Shown piece by piece: positions 44,747-53,414 of a stretch of DNA of 64,000 bases (position 1 is its first letter; each line of letters opens with the position of its first letter). The notes below the pieces were generated by a model, which saw only the letters and a program-made list of their open reading frames with translations, did not search any database and was not told the DNA's origin. Position numbers and translations under genes: made by a program. Location of the stretch: assembly GCA_903864275.1 (NCBI GenBank), contig CAIPFE010000016.1:1-64000 (forward strand), given 5' to 3'. This DNA comes from an uncultured Mucilaginibacter sp. (GTDB lineage: Bacteria > Bacteroidota > Bacteroidia > Sphingobacteriales > Sphingobacteriaceae).

Positions 44747-46792
44747 ATGAAATCATCAAATTGGCTATGGCTTACTGTTTTGGCCGTAACAGTGGCCGCC
44801 TGCAACAACAAATCAAAAGAATCTTCTGAAGCTCCGGAACGGACAGTATTTTTCGATAAAAGCGCGATGGACACCACCGTTAAGCCCGGTGATAACTTTT
44901 TTATGTACGCAAATGGCGCCTGGGTAAAAAAGACTAAAATACCTGCGTCGGAAACCGGCTGGGGCTCAGCCTATGTTTTGCGCGATAAAAATGAGGCAAA
45001 TATCCATCATATATTGGATTATGCGGCTGCACATGATGATACCACAGCAAGTATTAATCAAAAGGTGGGAGATATGTTTAAAAGCGGGATGGATACCGCC
45101 GCTATTGAAAAATTGGGCTATGATCCTGTTAAACCGCAGCTGGTAAAAATTGCTGCGGTAAAGGATTACAAGGAACTGGTAAAACTGGCTGCCGATGGTT
45201 TTAAAACCGGCGACGGGTTCCTGTTCGGGTTTTATATTTCGCCGGATGACAGGATCAGTATGAAAAACGCCGCCCATTTTGACCAAACTGGTTTAAACTT
45301 ACCCAATCGCGATTATTATTTTAAAACAGACTCGGCATCTAAAAAAATATTGGACGCCTATGTTAAATACATTGCAAAGCTGTTCACCTTAACCGGGGTT
45401 GACGCCGCAACCGCCGCCACAAAAGCGGCAGGTATTTTAAAGCTGGAGACAGCCATCGCAAAATCGCACCTGACGCCTGTTCAGCTTCGCGACCCGGTTA
45501 AGAACTATAACAAATTTACAGCCGGCGATTTTCAAAAACAAATGCCGGATATTGATCTTTCCGACGCCTTTAAGCGAATGGACTTAAGAACAGATACCGT
45601 TTTGGTGGGGCAGCCTGCCTATTACAAGGCGCTTGATGGTCTGCTGAAATCGCAGTCGATTGATGTTTGGAAGGACAAAGCGACCTTTGAGGCCCTGAGC
45701 GGGGCATCAACTTACCTTAGCAAAGCTTTCAGGGATGCTCATTTTGATTTCTTTGGAAAAATACTGAATGGCCAGAAACAGCAAAGGGACCGCTGGAAAT
45801 TATTGTCGGAAGATATTGATAACGGCCTTGGAGAGCTTTTGGGTCAGCTATATGTTCAAAAATATTTTCCGCCGGATGCAAAAAAACGGATGCTCGACCT
45901 GGTGAATAACCTGCAAGCTGTTTACAAGCAACGGATAGAGAAACTGGATTGGATGAGCCCTGAAACGAAGAAACGCGCGCTCGAAAAACTGGCGGCTTTT
46001 ACTAAAAAGATAGGATACCCGGATAAGTGGAAAAAATATGACGATGTGCAGATCAGCAAGGGTGCCTATTACCAAAATGAACAGTCGATTGCCGCGCACA
46101 ATTACCGGGAGATGATCAATAAAATGGGCAAACCGGTTGACCGTTCGGAATGGGGCATGACGCCGCCGACAATTGATGCATATAATAATCCGCTGTTTAA
46201 CGAGATCGTTTTCCCGGCGGGCATCCTGCAGTTCCCGTTTTTTGATAAGGATGCGGACGATGCTATTAATTACGGTGCGATAGGGGTGGTAATCGGTCAT
46301 GAAATGACCCACGGATTTGACGATGAGGGCCGCCAGTATGATAAAGATGGCAACCTGAAAGATTGGTGGACCAAGGAAGATGCCGCCAAGTTTAAGGCGA
46401 GGGTTAAAGTGTTGATTGACCAGTACAGCCAGTTCACCGTTTTGGGCAACCTGCATGTTAATGGAGAGCTTACCCAGGGTGAGAACCTTGCCGATGTTGG
46501 CGGAGCTATGATAGCCTACCAGGCCTTTAAAAATACGCCGGAAGGAAAAAGCGACACCAAAATAGACGGCTTTACACCTGATCAGCGTTTCTTCTTGTCC
46601 TTAACAACTGTATGGCAAAGTAAAATACGTGATGAAGCCGCAAGGATGCGTATCAACGTCGATCCACATTCGCCGCCGATGTACCGGGTCAACGGCCCAT
46701 TCTCTAATATGCCGGAGTTTTATAAAGCATTTAATGTAAAACCAGGCGATAAAATGTACCGCGACGAAAAGGATAGGGTGAAGGTTTGGTAG
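44747..46792 (+). CDS. M13 family metallopeptidase (neprilysin/PepO type), lipoprotein
   Basis: This zinc endopeptidase has about 681 residues. It begins with a lipoprotein signal (LAVTVAAC, Cys near residue 19), so it is probably bound to a membrane and faces the periplasm or outside. Peptidase_M13_N covers about 45-425. Peptidase_M13 follows with zinc ligands His518 and His522 in HEMTH, catalytic Glu519, and the third ligand Glu579 in GENLADVGG. The C-terminus has PPMYRVNGPFSNMPEFYKAF and the family ending KVW. I chose the ATG at 44747 because the frame's earlier start would put 14 polar and basic residues before the lipoprotein signal. Confidence 0.95.
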   Translation: MKSSNWLWLTVLAVTVAACNNKSKESSEAPERTVFFDKSAMDTTVKPGDNFFMYANGAWVKKTKIPASETGWGSAYVLRDKNEANIHHILDYAAAHDDTTASINQKVGDMFKSGMDTAAIEKLGYDPVKPQLVKIAAVKDYKELVKLAADGFKTGDGFLFGFYISPDDRISMKNAAHFDQTGLNLPNRDYYFKTDSASKKILDAYVKYIAKLFTLTGVDAATAATKAAGILKLETAIAKSHLTPVQLRDPVKNYNKFTAGDFQKQMPDIDLSDAFKRMDLRTDTVLVGQPAYYKALDGLLKSQSIDVWKDKATFEALSGASTYLSKAFRDAHFDFFGKILNGQKQQRDRWKLLSEDIDNGLGELLGQLYVQKYFPPDAKKRMLDLVNNLQAVYKQRIEKLDWMSPETKKRALEKLAAFTKKIGYPDKWKKYDDVQISKGAYYQNEQSIAAHNYREMINKMGKPVDRSEWGMTPPTIDAYNNPLFNEIVFPAGILQFPFFDKDADDAINYGAIGVVIGHEMTHGFDDEGRQYDKDGNLKDWWTKEDAAKFKARVKVLIDQYSQFTVLGNLHVNGELTQGENLADVGGAMIAYQAFKNTPEGKSDTKIDGFTPDQRFFLSLTTVWQSKIRDEAARMRINVDPHSPPMYRVNGPFSNMPEFYKAFNVKPGDKMYRDEKDRVKVW

Positions 46793-46835
46793 AGGAAGAA
46801 TTCTTCAAATTTTCAAAACTAAAATCAGCTTTATC

Positions 46836-47396
46836 ATGAAAAGACGATCATTCATTATTTCTTCTGTCGCAGCCGGATTGATGCCTGCTTTACCAGCTAT
46901 TGCAAAACGAAACGGGAGGCAGGCCATTGGCAGTAAAGGCGTGTTTGTTGCCAATGGTAAGGACCGTTTTAATGGCGAAAAACATTTCGGGGGGGCGTCG
47001 CCAAACGACCTTAAGGTTTCCACAAGTGATACCGACGGTGGGTTTTGCGCGTTTGAATCCATCGGAAACGCTAAAATGGGTCCGCCGTTACATATTCATC
47101 ACGAACAAGATGAGCTTTTTATGGTGAAGGAAGGCGAATTCACCATCCAGGTGGGTAGCGATACGTTTAAACTAAAACCAGGCGACACGTTATTGGCGCC
47201 GCGAAAGGTGCCCCATGCGTTTGTACAAACAAGCGAAGGCACTTCAAAATTGATGGTGTTGTTTCAGCCGGCCGGTAAAATGGAAGAGTTTTTTATTGCA
47301 ATGGGGGAAATTAAAGGACCGCCCGATAGGGCAGTGTTCCAAAAACTATTCCAGGACCACGGGATGGAGATTGTTGGGCCGCCACTACAAGGCTAA
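46836..47396 (+). CDS. Exported cupin-domain protein
   Basis: This 186-residue protein starts with an N-terminal leader that looks Tat- or Sec-like (KRRSFIISSVAAGLMPALPAIA, about 2-23; two basic residues only). A single cupin barrel follows: motif 1 is PPLHIHHEQDELFMVKEGEF (His, His, Glu metal ligands) and motif 2 is PGDTLLAPRKVPHAF. It may be a small metal-dependent enzyme or a binding protein with unknown ligand. It begins 43 bp after the M13 peptidase stop and may be co-transcribed with it. A strong bidirectional-type terminator separates it from the sdh operon. Confidence 0.88.
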   Translation: MKRRSFIISSVAAGLMPALPAIAKRNGRQAIGSKGVFVANGKDRFNGEKHFGGASPNDLKVSTSDTDGGFCAFESIGNAKMGPPLHIHHEQDELFMVKEGEFTIQVGSDTFKLKPGDTLLAPRKVPHAFVQTSEGTSKLMVLFQPAGKMEEFFIAMGEIKGPPDRAVFQKLFQDHGMEIVGPPLQG

Positions 47397-47425
47397 AGGG
47401 CTACCAATGTCATTTGATGACCTCC

Positions 47426-47463
47426 AAATAAAAAAAGCCCGGGAAATTTTCCGCGGGCCTTTA
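47426..47463 (-). terminator. Terminator between the cupin gene and the sdh operon
   Basis: On the minus strand GGCCCGCGGAAA pairs with TTTCCCGGGC around a short loop and is followed by a run of seven T residues, so it ends the sdh transcript. The plus-strand side has only TTT, so it may also act weakly on the cupin gene. Confidence 0.8.
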
Positions 47464-47488
47464 CTGATAGATTAAACAATGTGATATT

Positions 47489-48265
47489 TTATTCGCCTGA
47501 AGCATGTTCATGCACGTGTTCTTCACGGAACAGTTTGGCGCTGAAGTAGTCGTTGTTCATGCGGCTGATGTTGGTCATTTTTATTTCTTTGGGGCATTCG
47601 GCCTCGCAGGCGCCGGTATTGGTGCAGTTGCCAAAGCCTTCGGCGTCCATTTGGGCAACCATAGCCTGCACCCTGCTGTAACGCTCGGGCTGGCCCTGGG
47701 GCAGCATACCCAGCTGGGTTACCTTTGCCGATACAAACAACATCGCCGAAGCGTTTTTACAGGCCGCCACACAAGCACCGCAGCCAATGCAGGTTGCGGA
47801 GTTGAAAGCCTCATCAGCGATAACTTTCGGGATAGGTATGGTATTGGCGTCAATAGTAACGCCGCTGTTTACCGAAACAAAGCCGCCAGCCTGCTGTATC
47901 CTGTCGAATGAGGAACGGTCAACCGCCAAATCCTTTATAACGGGGAATGCAGCCGCGCGCCATGGCTCAATCACGATGATTTCGCCATCATGAAATGTAC
48001 GCATGTGCAGCTGGCAGGTAGTGATAGCCGCCTTAGGCCCGTGCGGGTGCCCGTTGATGTATAGGGAGCACATCCCGCAAATACCTTCGCGGCAGTCGTG
48101 ATCAAAATGTATAGGTTCCCCGCCGGTATGTATCAGGCCCTCATTCACCACATCCAGCATTTCGAGGAAGGACATATCCGGTGAAATGCCTTCGGCCTTA
48201 TAGGTTACGAATGCGCCTTTGGTATCAGCATTTTTTTGCCGCCATACTTTCAGTGTTAAGTTCAT
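47489..48265 (-). CDS. sdhB: Succinate dehydrogenase / fumarate reductase iron-sulfur subunit
   Basis: This 258-residue electron-transfer subunit of complex II passes electrons from the FAD subunit to quinone. The [2Fe-2S] ligands are Cys58, Cys63, Cys66 and Cys84 (CREGICGMC, then ITTCQ). The [4Fe-4S] ligands lie in [11 protein letters not shown], and the [3Fe-4S] ligands include the cysteines of [15 protein letters not shown]. It is the last of the complex II genes in the minus-strand sdh operon but is separated from sdhA by two extra genes, a COQ7-like and an S23-type gene. The tail is His-rich ([11 protein letters not shown]). Confidence 0.96.
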   Translation of the reverse strand: MNLTLKVWRQKNADTKGAFVTYKAEGISPDMSFLEMLDVVNEGLIHTGGEPIHFDHDCREGICGMCSLYINGHPHGPKAAITTCQLHMRTFHDGEIIVIEPWRAAAFPVIKDLAVDRSSFDRIQQAGGFVSVNSGVTIDANTIPIPKVIADEAFNSATCIGCGACVAACKNASAMLFVSAKVTQLGMLPQGQPERYSRVQAMVAQMDAEGFGNCTNTGACEAECPKEIKMTNISRMNNDYFSAKLFREEHVHEHASGE

Positions 48266-48274
48266 GTTTTTTTA

Positions 48275-48430
48275 GATTTGAGATGTGAGATATGAGATGT
48301 GAGACTAAAAAGATCTTCACAACTCATACCTCACATCTATTTAAATTTTATTTTTTCCGAGGTCTTAAACGTGAGATTTTAGACCTTACAATCCCTCGTC
48401 CCATCTCATATCTCATATCTCACATCTACT
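48275..48430. repeat. Heptamer fold-back array between sdhB and the four-helix-bundle gene
   Basis: The left arm GATTTGA, GATGTGA, GATATGA, GATGTGA, GACTAAA (48275-48309) is followed by reverse-oriented units CTCATAC, CTCACAT. A second pair follows: GTGAGATTTTAGACC, then ATCTCAT, ATCTCAT, ATCTCAC, ATCTACT at 48403-48430. The last unit contains the TAG stop (minus strand) of the four-helix-bundle gene. Confidence 0.7.
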
Positions 48431-48779
48431 CCTTCAATTTCTTCTGAAAAGCATAATTCATCTTTTGCAATTCATCTATCTGCTGTAAAAGACCATCCAA
48501 CAAGTCATTATCTAATAAACTTAATCTGTTTGATATTACCAACTGAGTTTGTAATTCGTACGAGGAACCATTTGCGATTCCTAAAAAATTACAAAATTCC
48601 TTGGGTGAATTTCGGCCTGCACCTTCAGCAATATTTGACGGGATAGAAACTGCCGATCTTCTGGCCTGGCTTGTTAAGCCGTACCTCTCTTCAGACGGAA
48701 AACTTGCCGTAGCTTTATAAACATTAACTGTTAAATCGATCGCTTTGTTCCAGATTTTCAGTTCCTTTAGATTGTGCAT
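48426..48779 (-). CDS. S23-type four-helix-bundle protein
   Basis: This 117-residue helical protein belongs to the 23S rRNA intervening-sequence (TIGR02436) family. It shows LKELKIWNKAIDLTVNVYKAT, the family core FPSEERYGLTSQARRSAVSIPSNIAEGAGR and the C-terminal YELQTQLVISNRLSLLD. Homologues sit inside 23S rRNA genes in some bacteria or stand alone; the Avd protein of diversity-generating retroelements is related. None has a firmly known free-standing role. Here it is between sdhB and the COQ7-like gene, and heptamer arrays enclose it on both sides, which suggests it came in as a unit. No reverse transcriptase is nearby. Confidence 0.9.
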   Translation of the reverse strand: MHNLKELKIWNKAIDLTVNVYKATASFPSEERYGLTSQARRSAVSIPSNIAEGAGRNSPKEFCNFLGIANGSSYELQTQLVISNRLSLLDNDLLDGLLQQIDELQKMNYAFQKKLKE

Positions 48780-48788
48780 GCTATTTGA

Positions 48789-49016
48789 GATTTTAGATGT
48801 GAGATATGAGAAGTGAGACTTGCAAAGTCTTACAGCTTATCTTTATCTTATTAACACCTAATTTATTAATTTCTTATTTACAACATTAAGCTTAAACCAC
48901 AATTTGAGATTTTGAACCACCTCATATCTAATATCTAATATCTAATATCTCACATCTCATATCTCATATCTCAAATCTCAAATCTCATATCTCACATCTC
49001 ACATCTCACATCTTCT
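48789..49016. repeat. Heptamer arrays, thirteen-unit run ending on a stop codon
   Basis: GATTTTA, GATGTGA, GATATGA, GAAGTGA, GACTTGC (48789-48823) begin just upstream of the four-helix-bundle gene. In the opposite sense a run of thirteen 7-base units of the forms ATCTAAT, ATCTCAC, ATCTCAT and ATCTCAA fills 48926-49016, the longest array in the window. It contains the TGA stop (minus strand) of the COQ7-like gene. The stretch between holds no gene. Confidence 0.8.
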
Positions 49017-49587
49017 TCTCCCCAAACCCTTCACAATACGTATTTGTGTTTTCTATTAAGAAGCCGGCTTCCAAATCAATATCGTTTTTACTTTCTTTAC
49101 TACCCCAGTGAAATATTTTTTCGAAAAATGGCAGCCATTTACTATTTTCAATCCCTTTATAAAAATATACTTCGTGCTCTTTTTCTTTTAAGCTCATTTC
49201 GTATAAAATTTCATCGTGCGCGGTAATGTTCATGGCGTTAAAATGCCTTTTCATCCTGATATACTCGCACACATTGCCGCTTTCCAAATTTCCGGCAAAG
49301 TAAAACGGCATAAACCAACCAATTACATAACAACTTGCGCTGATATTTTTACCGATAATATGGTATTTCAGCACGTACCATTTTGAAACCGGCACCTGGT
49401 ACAAGTTCATCAGCTTTAAAACTTCCGCCCTGTGGTTCCATTCGTCAATTTCAATTTGCCTGATAGCCTTCTTTTCTTCTACGTCTTTTACCGATCCTGC
49501 GTGGCCCTGGTAAGCAAAGGCCGCCGCTTTTTCGGCTGAATATGCTTGTTTTAATAAGTTCACCAATACCTTATCCTCAAGGAGCAT
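49006..49587 (-). CDS. Ferritin-like di-iron protein, COQ7-like
   Basis: This 193-residue helical protein has the ligand pattern of COQ7-type di-iron hydroxylases: Glu18 in AEKAAAFAYQGH, EWNH (about 48-51) after EID, and in the second half DEILYEM with EKEH. COQ7 uses such a site to hydroxylate demethoxy-ubiquinone at the membrane. A weakly hydrophobic stretch (about 83-97, CYVIGWFMPFYFAGN) could dip into the membrane, as in COQ7. The gene starts 10 bp after sdhA, so it is co-transcribed with complex II. Bacteroidota normally use menaquinone, so a role in ubiquinone synthesis is unlikely and the real substrate is open. Confidence 0.75.
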   Translation of the reverse strand: MLLEDKVLVNLLKQAYSAEKAAAFAYQGHAGSVKDVEEKKAIRQIEIDEWNHRAEVLKLMNLYQVPVSKWYVLKYHIIGKNISASCYVIGWFMPFYFAGNLESGNVCEYIRMKRHFNAMNITAHDEILYEMSLKEKEHEVYFYKGIENSKWLPFFEKIFHWGSKESKNDIDLEAGFLIENTNTYCEGFGEKKM

Positions 49588-49597
49588 GTTTATCGTT

Positions 49598-51532
49598 TTA
49601 CTTATAACTGCGTTGCGTCAGGTGCACAAACTCAAAATCCAGCATTTCTTTATTCAATACTTCCGGCTGATTATCTCCTTTGTACTCCCATGCGGCTACG
49701 AAAGCAAAATGTTCATCATCACGTAAAGCCTCGCCTTCCGGTGTTTGCGATTCGAGGCGGAAATGCCCGCCGCACGATTCTTTGCGCATCAGGGCATCAT
49801 CAACCATTAGCTCACCCAGTTCAAGGAAGTCGGCTACGCGGCCGGCTTTTTCAAGGGCAGGGTTTACTTCTTCGTTTTCTCCAACCACGATAGCGTTTTT
49901 CCAGAAATCGGCGCGTAAAGCCTGTATCAGGCCTTTTGCCTTTGTCAGGCCTTCTTCAGTGCGGGCCATGCCGCAATATTCCCACATAATATGGCCAAGA
50001 TCGCGGTGGTATTCATTCACCGTTTTGGTGCCTTTGAGCGCTAAAAATTTATTGATCCGGGCAATAACATCCTGTTTTGTTTTTTCGAAAGCGGGATGAC
50101 TTGCATCAACCGGTTTAGGGCCTATTTGTGCGAGGTAATCGCCTAGCGTATAAGGGATCACAAAGTAACCATCGGCCAGGCCCTGCATCAGCGCTGAAGC
50201 GCCCAGTCGGTTAGCGCCGTGATCGCTGAAGTTACATTCACCCAGCGCGTACAGGCCGGGTATGTTGGTGCTTAAATTATAATCGACCCACAGGCCGCCC
50301 ATCGTATAATGTACGGCCGGGTAAATGCGCATAGGTTGCTTGTAGGGGTCTTCGTCGGTAATTTGATAATACATATCAAACAGGTTGCCGTATTTGGCGG
50401 ATACTGCATCCTTCCCCAAACGATGTATCGCATCGGCAAAATCAAGGAACACGGCAAAACCCGAACTTCCTACGCCGCGCCCTTCATCAACCATCTCCTT
50501 GGCGTTGCGCGACGCCACATCACGTGGCACAAGGTTACCGAATGATGGATATTTTCTTTCCAGGAAATAGTCCCGGTCTTCCTCTTTCACCTGGTCGGCT
50601 TTGATCGCGCCTTTGCGCAATTGTTCGGCAACGGCTACCGTTTTTGGCGCCCAAACACGGCCATCATTACGTAACGACTCCGACATCAACGTGAGCTTAG
50701 ATTGGTGGTCGCCCGTTACCGGGATGCAGGTTGGGTGAATTTGGGTATAGCAAGGGTTAGCAAAAAACGCGCCCCGCTTATGGGCCCTCCAGGCTGCAGT
50801 CACGTTTGAACCTATGGCGTTTGTAGATAAATAAAATACATTGCCATAACCGCCGGTGCAAAGCAACACGGCGTGGCCGGTATGGGTTTCCACCTTGCCA
50901 TTTATCAGGCTGCGGGTAACAATTCCCTTGGCCTGGCCGTCAATGGTCACCACATCCAGCATTTCGCTGCGGGTGTACATTTTTACTTTTCCTAAATGGA
51001 TTTGGCGATTCAAGGCCGAGTATGCGCCTAATAATAATTGCTGCCCGGTTTGTCCCCTCGCATAAAAAGTCCGTGATACCTGTGCGCCGCCGAAGGAACG
51101 GTTATCCAGCAGGCCGCCATATTCGCGGGCAAAAGGTACGCCCTGCGCCACACACTGGTCGATGATGTTTACCGATACTTCGGCCATCCGGTACACGTTT
51201 CCTTCGCGGGAGCGGTAATCGCCGCCTTTTATCGTATCATAAAACAAACGGTAAATACTGTCGCCGTCATTCTGGTAATTTTTGGCGGCATTGATCCCCC
51301 CCTGCGCTGCAATAGAGTGCGCACGGCGCGGACTATCCTGGAAACAAAATGCCTTCACATTATAGCCCAGTTCGGCCAGCGAAGCCGCGGCCGACGCCCC
51401 TGCCAGGCCGGTACCTACAACAATAACATCGTATTTACGCTTATTGGCAGGGTTAACCAGCTTTATGTTGAACTTATGCTTGCTCCATTTTTCGGCTAAT
51501 GGACCGGGAGGGATTTTAGCGTCTAAAGTCAT
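49598..51532 (-). CDS. sdhA: Succinate dehydrogenase / fumarate reductase flavoprotein subunit
   Basis: This 644-residue FAD subunit of complex II oxidises succinate to fumarate (or the reverse). It shows the dinucleotide-binding [10 protein letters not shown] near the N-terminus, the flavin-linking region [16 protein letters not shown], the substrate site HPTCIP and [13 protein letters not shown], and [14 protein letters not shown]. The length is usual for the b558-type enzyme found in Bacteroidota. It lies directly after sdhC, with a 33-bp-stem hairpin in the gap, and is followed 10 bp later by the COQ7-like gene. Confidence 0.96.
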   Translation of the reverse strand: MTLDAKIPPGPLAEKWSKHKFNIKLVNPANKRKYDVIVVGTGLAGASAAASLAELGYNVKAFCFQDSPRRAHSIAAQGGINAAKNYQNDGDSIYRLFYDTIKGGDYRSREGNVYRMAEVSVNIIDQCVAQGVPFAREYGGLLDNRSFGGAQVSRTFYARGQTGQQLLLGAYSALNRQIHLGKVKMYTRSEMLDVVTIDGQAKGIVTRSLINGKVETHTGHAVLLCTGGYGNVFYLSTNAIGSNVTAAWRAHKRGAFFANPCYTQIHPTCIPVTGDHQSKLTLMSESLRNDGRVWAPKTVAVAEQLRKGAIKADQVKEEDRDYFLERKYPSFGNLVPRDVASRNAKEMVDEGRGVGSSGFAVFLDFADAIHRLGKDAVSAKYGNLFDMYYQITDEDPYKQPMRIYPAVHYTMGGLWVDYNLSTNIPGLYALGECNFSDHGANRLGASALMQGLADGYFVIPYTLGDYLAQIGPKPVDASHPAFEKTKQDVIARINKFLALKGTKTVNEYHRDLGHIMWEYCGMARTEEGLTKAKGLIQALRADFWKNAIVVGENEEVNPALEKAGRVADFLELGELMVDDALMRKESCGGHFRLESQTPEGEALRDDEHFAFVAAWEYKGDNQPEVLNKEMLDFEFVHLTQRSYK

Positions 51533-51541
51533 GTTTTTTAA

Positions 51542-51625
51542 TTTACGATTTTAGATTTACGAATTACGAATTCAGATTTTTGAATTTTTACAATTCGTAA
51601 ATCTGAATTCGTAATTCGTAAATCA
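51542..51625. repeat. Heptamer fold-back hairpin in the sdhC-sdhA gap
   Basis: Units TTTACGA, TTTTAGA, TTTACGA, ATTACGA, ATTCAGA, TTTTTGA run from 51542, and the reverse units TAAATCT, GAATTCG, TAATTCG, TAAATCA follow. Positions 51554-51586 pair with 51592-51624 over 33 bp with two mismatches and a 5-base loop. The right arm contains the sdhC stop codon (TGA, minus strand). The hairpin lies inside the operon, so it could affect sdhA expression or message stability. Confidence 0.8.
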
Positions 51626-52405
51626 CTTCAAGCTTTGTATATAATAAACCACTGGCATTAACGCGAAACCTATCGGCATAATTACAGCGAAAAACCATGT
51701 TCCTATAAAATAAACTACCGGTGTATATTTCCGGTGCACCCATCCCAACGTTCGGAATGCGCTTTGAAAACCATGCAACAAATGGAATGCAACCGCACCC
51801 ATTGCCACCACATAAAATATTACATACCATAAGCTGGTGAAGCTGTTCGCCACGCGCGCCTGCAGGTCTTTTACCCGAACTATTTCTACATTGTTTTCGG
51901 TAGATACCGAATTTTCAAAATCTGCCGTTTGCGGTGTATAAACAGACGAGGTGGTTTGGTTTGTTGCAAGGTCGGTACGGTATTCTTTATAACCAACTTT
52001 GTTGGTGTATTTATAGTTGTACCAAAAATCGTTCATGTGTATCACGATGAATAAAAACAATATTGAACCGAGCAGCCCCATGTTTTTTGACGACCAGGTT
52101 GCAGGTGATTTATTGGTAAATTCATAGCCTACCGGGCGGGCTTTGCGGTTTTGTATGGTTAGCACCAGCGCATATACCGCGTGTACAAGAATTGAAAGGT
52201 ACAATATATAAGCAATAACCTCGATCGGCGGGAAATGCGTAAGAAAATTGGCGTACACGTTGAAGCCGTAGCCGCCGTCGTTTTTAAATAGCTGCAGGTT
52301 ACCCGCAAGGTGCACGATCAGGAAAGTACACAAAAACAAGCCCGTTAAAGCCATGATCAGCTTTTTCCCCAACGACGAGTTAAGGGTCTGTTTAATTTCA
52401 CTCAT
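51623..52405 (-). CDS. sdhC: Succinate dehydrogenase cytochrome b558 subunit
   Basis: This 260-residue membrane anchor binds haem and quinone. It has five hydrophobic helices (about 16-36, 60-85, 107-125, 190-215, 230-258) and family features SSLGKKLIMALTGLFLCTFLIVHLAGN and HLLHGFQSAFRTLGW, with His residues suited as haem ligands (His27, His52 and those of HxxHG). The fused single-subunit b558 type is usual in Bacteroidota. It is the first gene of the minus-strand operon sdhC-sdhA-(two extra genes)-sdhB. The exact haem ligands were not checked against an alignment. Confidence 0.95.
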   Translation of the reverse strand: MSEIKQTLNSSLGKKLIMALTGLFLCTFLIVHLAGNLQLFKNDGGYGFNVYANFLTHFPPIEVIAYILYLSILVHAVYALVLTIQNRKARPVGYEFTNKSPATWSSKNMGLLGSILFLFIVIHMNDFWYNYKYTNKVGYKEYRTDLATNQTTSSVYTPQTADFENSVSTENNVEIVRVKDLQARVANSFTSLWYVIFYVVAMGAVAFHLLHGFQSAFRTLGWVHRKYTPVVYFIGTWFFAVIMPIGFALMPVVYYIQSLK

Positions 52406-52426
52406 TAGAACTTAGATTTATTTAAG

Positions 52427-52434
52427 CAAAAGTA
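52427..52434 (-). promoter_or_regulatory. Bacteroidota -7 box of the sdh operon
   Basis: On the minus strand the sequence is TACTTTTG, an exact TAnnTTTG match, 22 bp before the sdhC ATG. The -33 TTTG box is not at the canonical spacing, but TTTG occurs 27 bp further upstream. Confidence 0.45.
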
Positions 52435-52645
52435 TTTATTAAAAGCCAAATCATATAAATGCAAATGGTTTATTAAATAGTAATTGGCTATTTAGAAACA
52501 ATCTAAAAAACACAATCCGACGTTTTTTGCATATAGTCAGGCTTTACCCATATCTTAGGCAAAAATAGATGCCCCGATTGCATAAAATACACTTATATCG
52601 CCCTGGTTATCCTGCTTATGGCCAGATGCAGGAAAAAGGCTCACC

Positions 52646-53311
52646 CTAATCAATAGCCAGCACTTTGTCATTTGCCACCGCGAATATCCTGTCCGTCTTA
52701 TTGCTGTGGATAGCCACCCTGCCCGTAAATTTCCCAAACGATGGTAGGATGCCTTGCCGTGGACCAAAGACGAAACAGGGCAGTGTAATATGCTGCCGGC
52801 CCCTTCCTACCAAACTAATACCGGGATGAATATGTCCGCATAGTGAATAACCCTTTGCATTTTGTAAATCCTCATCTGTTAAAGGATGGTGCAGCATTAA
52901 AAATGGGCCAATAAGCAATTCATCGTTCAAAATAATATTTAACCGGCGGTAATTTTCCTCATCAATAATATCATGATTGCCCCTTATCAGTATGATCTCC
53001 AATTTTGGGAACTGGCTGCGCCATAAAATGAACCAATCCCAATCGGCATTCATGTCGCTATGAAAAAAATCACCAAGAAAAAGTAACTTTTCAGCTTTAT
53101 GCTCAAATACCAGGTCGGATAACACGCCCAAATCGTTTTGTTCCATATCCCGCGGTACAGCGATGCCTGCTTTACGAAAATGGCCAACTTTACCTAAATG
53201 CACATCAGCGGCTATCAAAGCTTTTTCCTGCTTCCAGTAAATGGCCTTTTGCGGTAGTAATAAAAGATCCTGGTTAAGCAGCTTAAATGAAATGGCGGGA
53301 TTGGCAGACAT
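52646..53311 (-). CDS. pdeM: Ligase-associated DNA damage response endonuclease PdeM
   Basis: This metallophosphatase-fold nuclease has about 221 residues. Its motifs in order are DVHLGK (36-41), GDFFHS (80-85), GNHD (111-114), LHHPL and GHIHPG. The family is usually found with an ATP-dependent DNA ligase and a helicase in repair loci; neither is present in this window. I chose the ATG at 53311. An upstream in-frame ATG would add 24 residues that run through the terminator of the preceding htrA gene. A -7 box lies only six bases before this start, so the message may be nearly leaderless. Confidence 0.88.
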   Translation of the reverse strand: MSANPAISFKLLNQDLLLLPQKAIYWKQEKALIAADVHLGKVGHFRKAGIAVPRDMEQNDLGVLSDLVFEHKAEKLLFLGDFFHSDMNADWDWFILWRSQFPKLEIILIRGNHDIIDEENYRRLNIILNDELLIGPFLMLHHPLTDEDLQNAKGYSLCGHIHPGISLVGRGRQHITLPCFVFGPRQGILPSFGKFTGRVAIHSNKTDRIFAVANDKVLAID

Positions 53312-53316
53312 AGGGC

Positions 53317-53324
53317 CAAAAATA
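53317..53324 (-). promoter_or_regulatory. Possible -7 box of pdeM
   Basis: On the minus strand the sequence is TATTTTTG, matching TAnnTTTG, immediately upstream of the chosen start. It supports initiation after the htrA terminator and would leave almost no 5' leader. Confidence 0.35.
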
Positions 53325-53352
53325 GGTAAGCTTGGTCTGAATTGACCAATAC

Positions 53353-53390
53353 AAAATAAAAAAACCCGTCTGCTGACCGGCAAACGGGTT
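53353..53390 (-). terminator. Rho-independent terminator after htrA
   Basis: On the minus strand AACCCGT pairs with ACGGGTT around a 14-base loop (which can extend the stem by GC/GC), followed by a run of T residues. It lies about 25 bp after the htrA stop and upstream of the pdeM start. Confidence 0.8.
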
Positions 53391-53414
53391 CAATTACTAT
53401 TTTAATCAAATAAA

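Noticed and set aside
45848..46456. 202-codon minus-strand gene inside the M13 peptidase gene
   Set aside because: Antisense frame across the catalytic domain of a certain gene, with no motif of its own.
47416..47470. Riboswitch or ncRNA between the cupin gene and sdhB
   Set aside because: The structure is fully explained by a rho-independent terminator with a T-run on the minus strand.
48926..49016. CRISPR array
   Set aside because: The repeats are 7 bases long, degenerate and directly adjoining, with no spacers of 25-40 bases and no cas genes nearby.
49006..49587. Ubiquinone biosynthesis gene coq7
   Set aside because: The iron ligands fit, but Bacteroidota make menaquinone and no other ubiquinone genes are visible, so the functional name is not supported.
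53312..53383. Longer N-terminus of PdeM
   Set aside because: The added 24 codons run through the htrA terminator hairpin and do not resemble the family start. A -7 box lies just before the shorter start.
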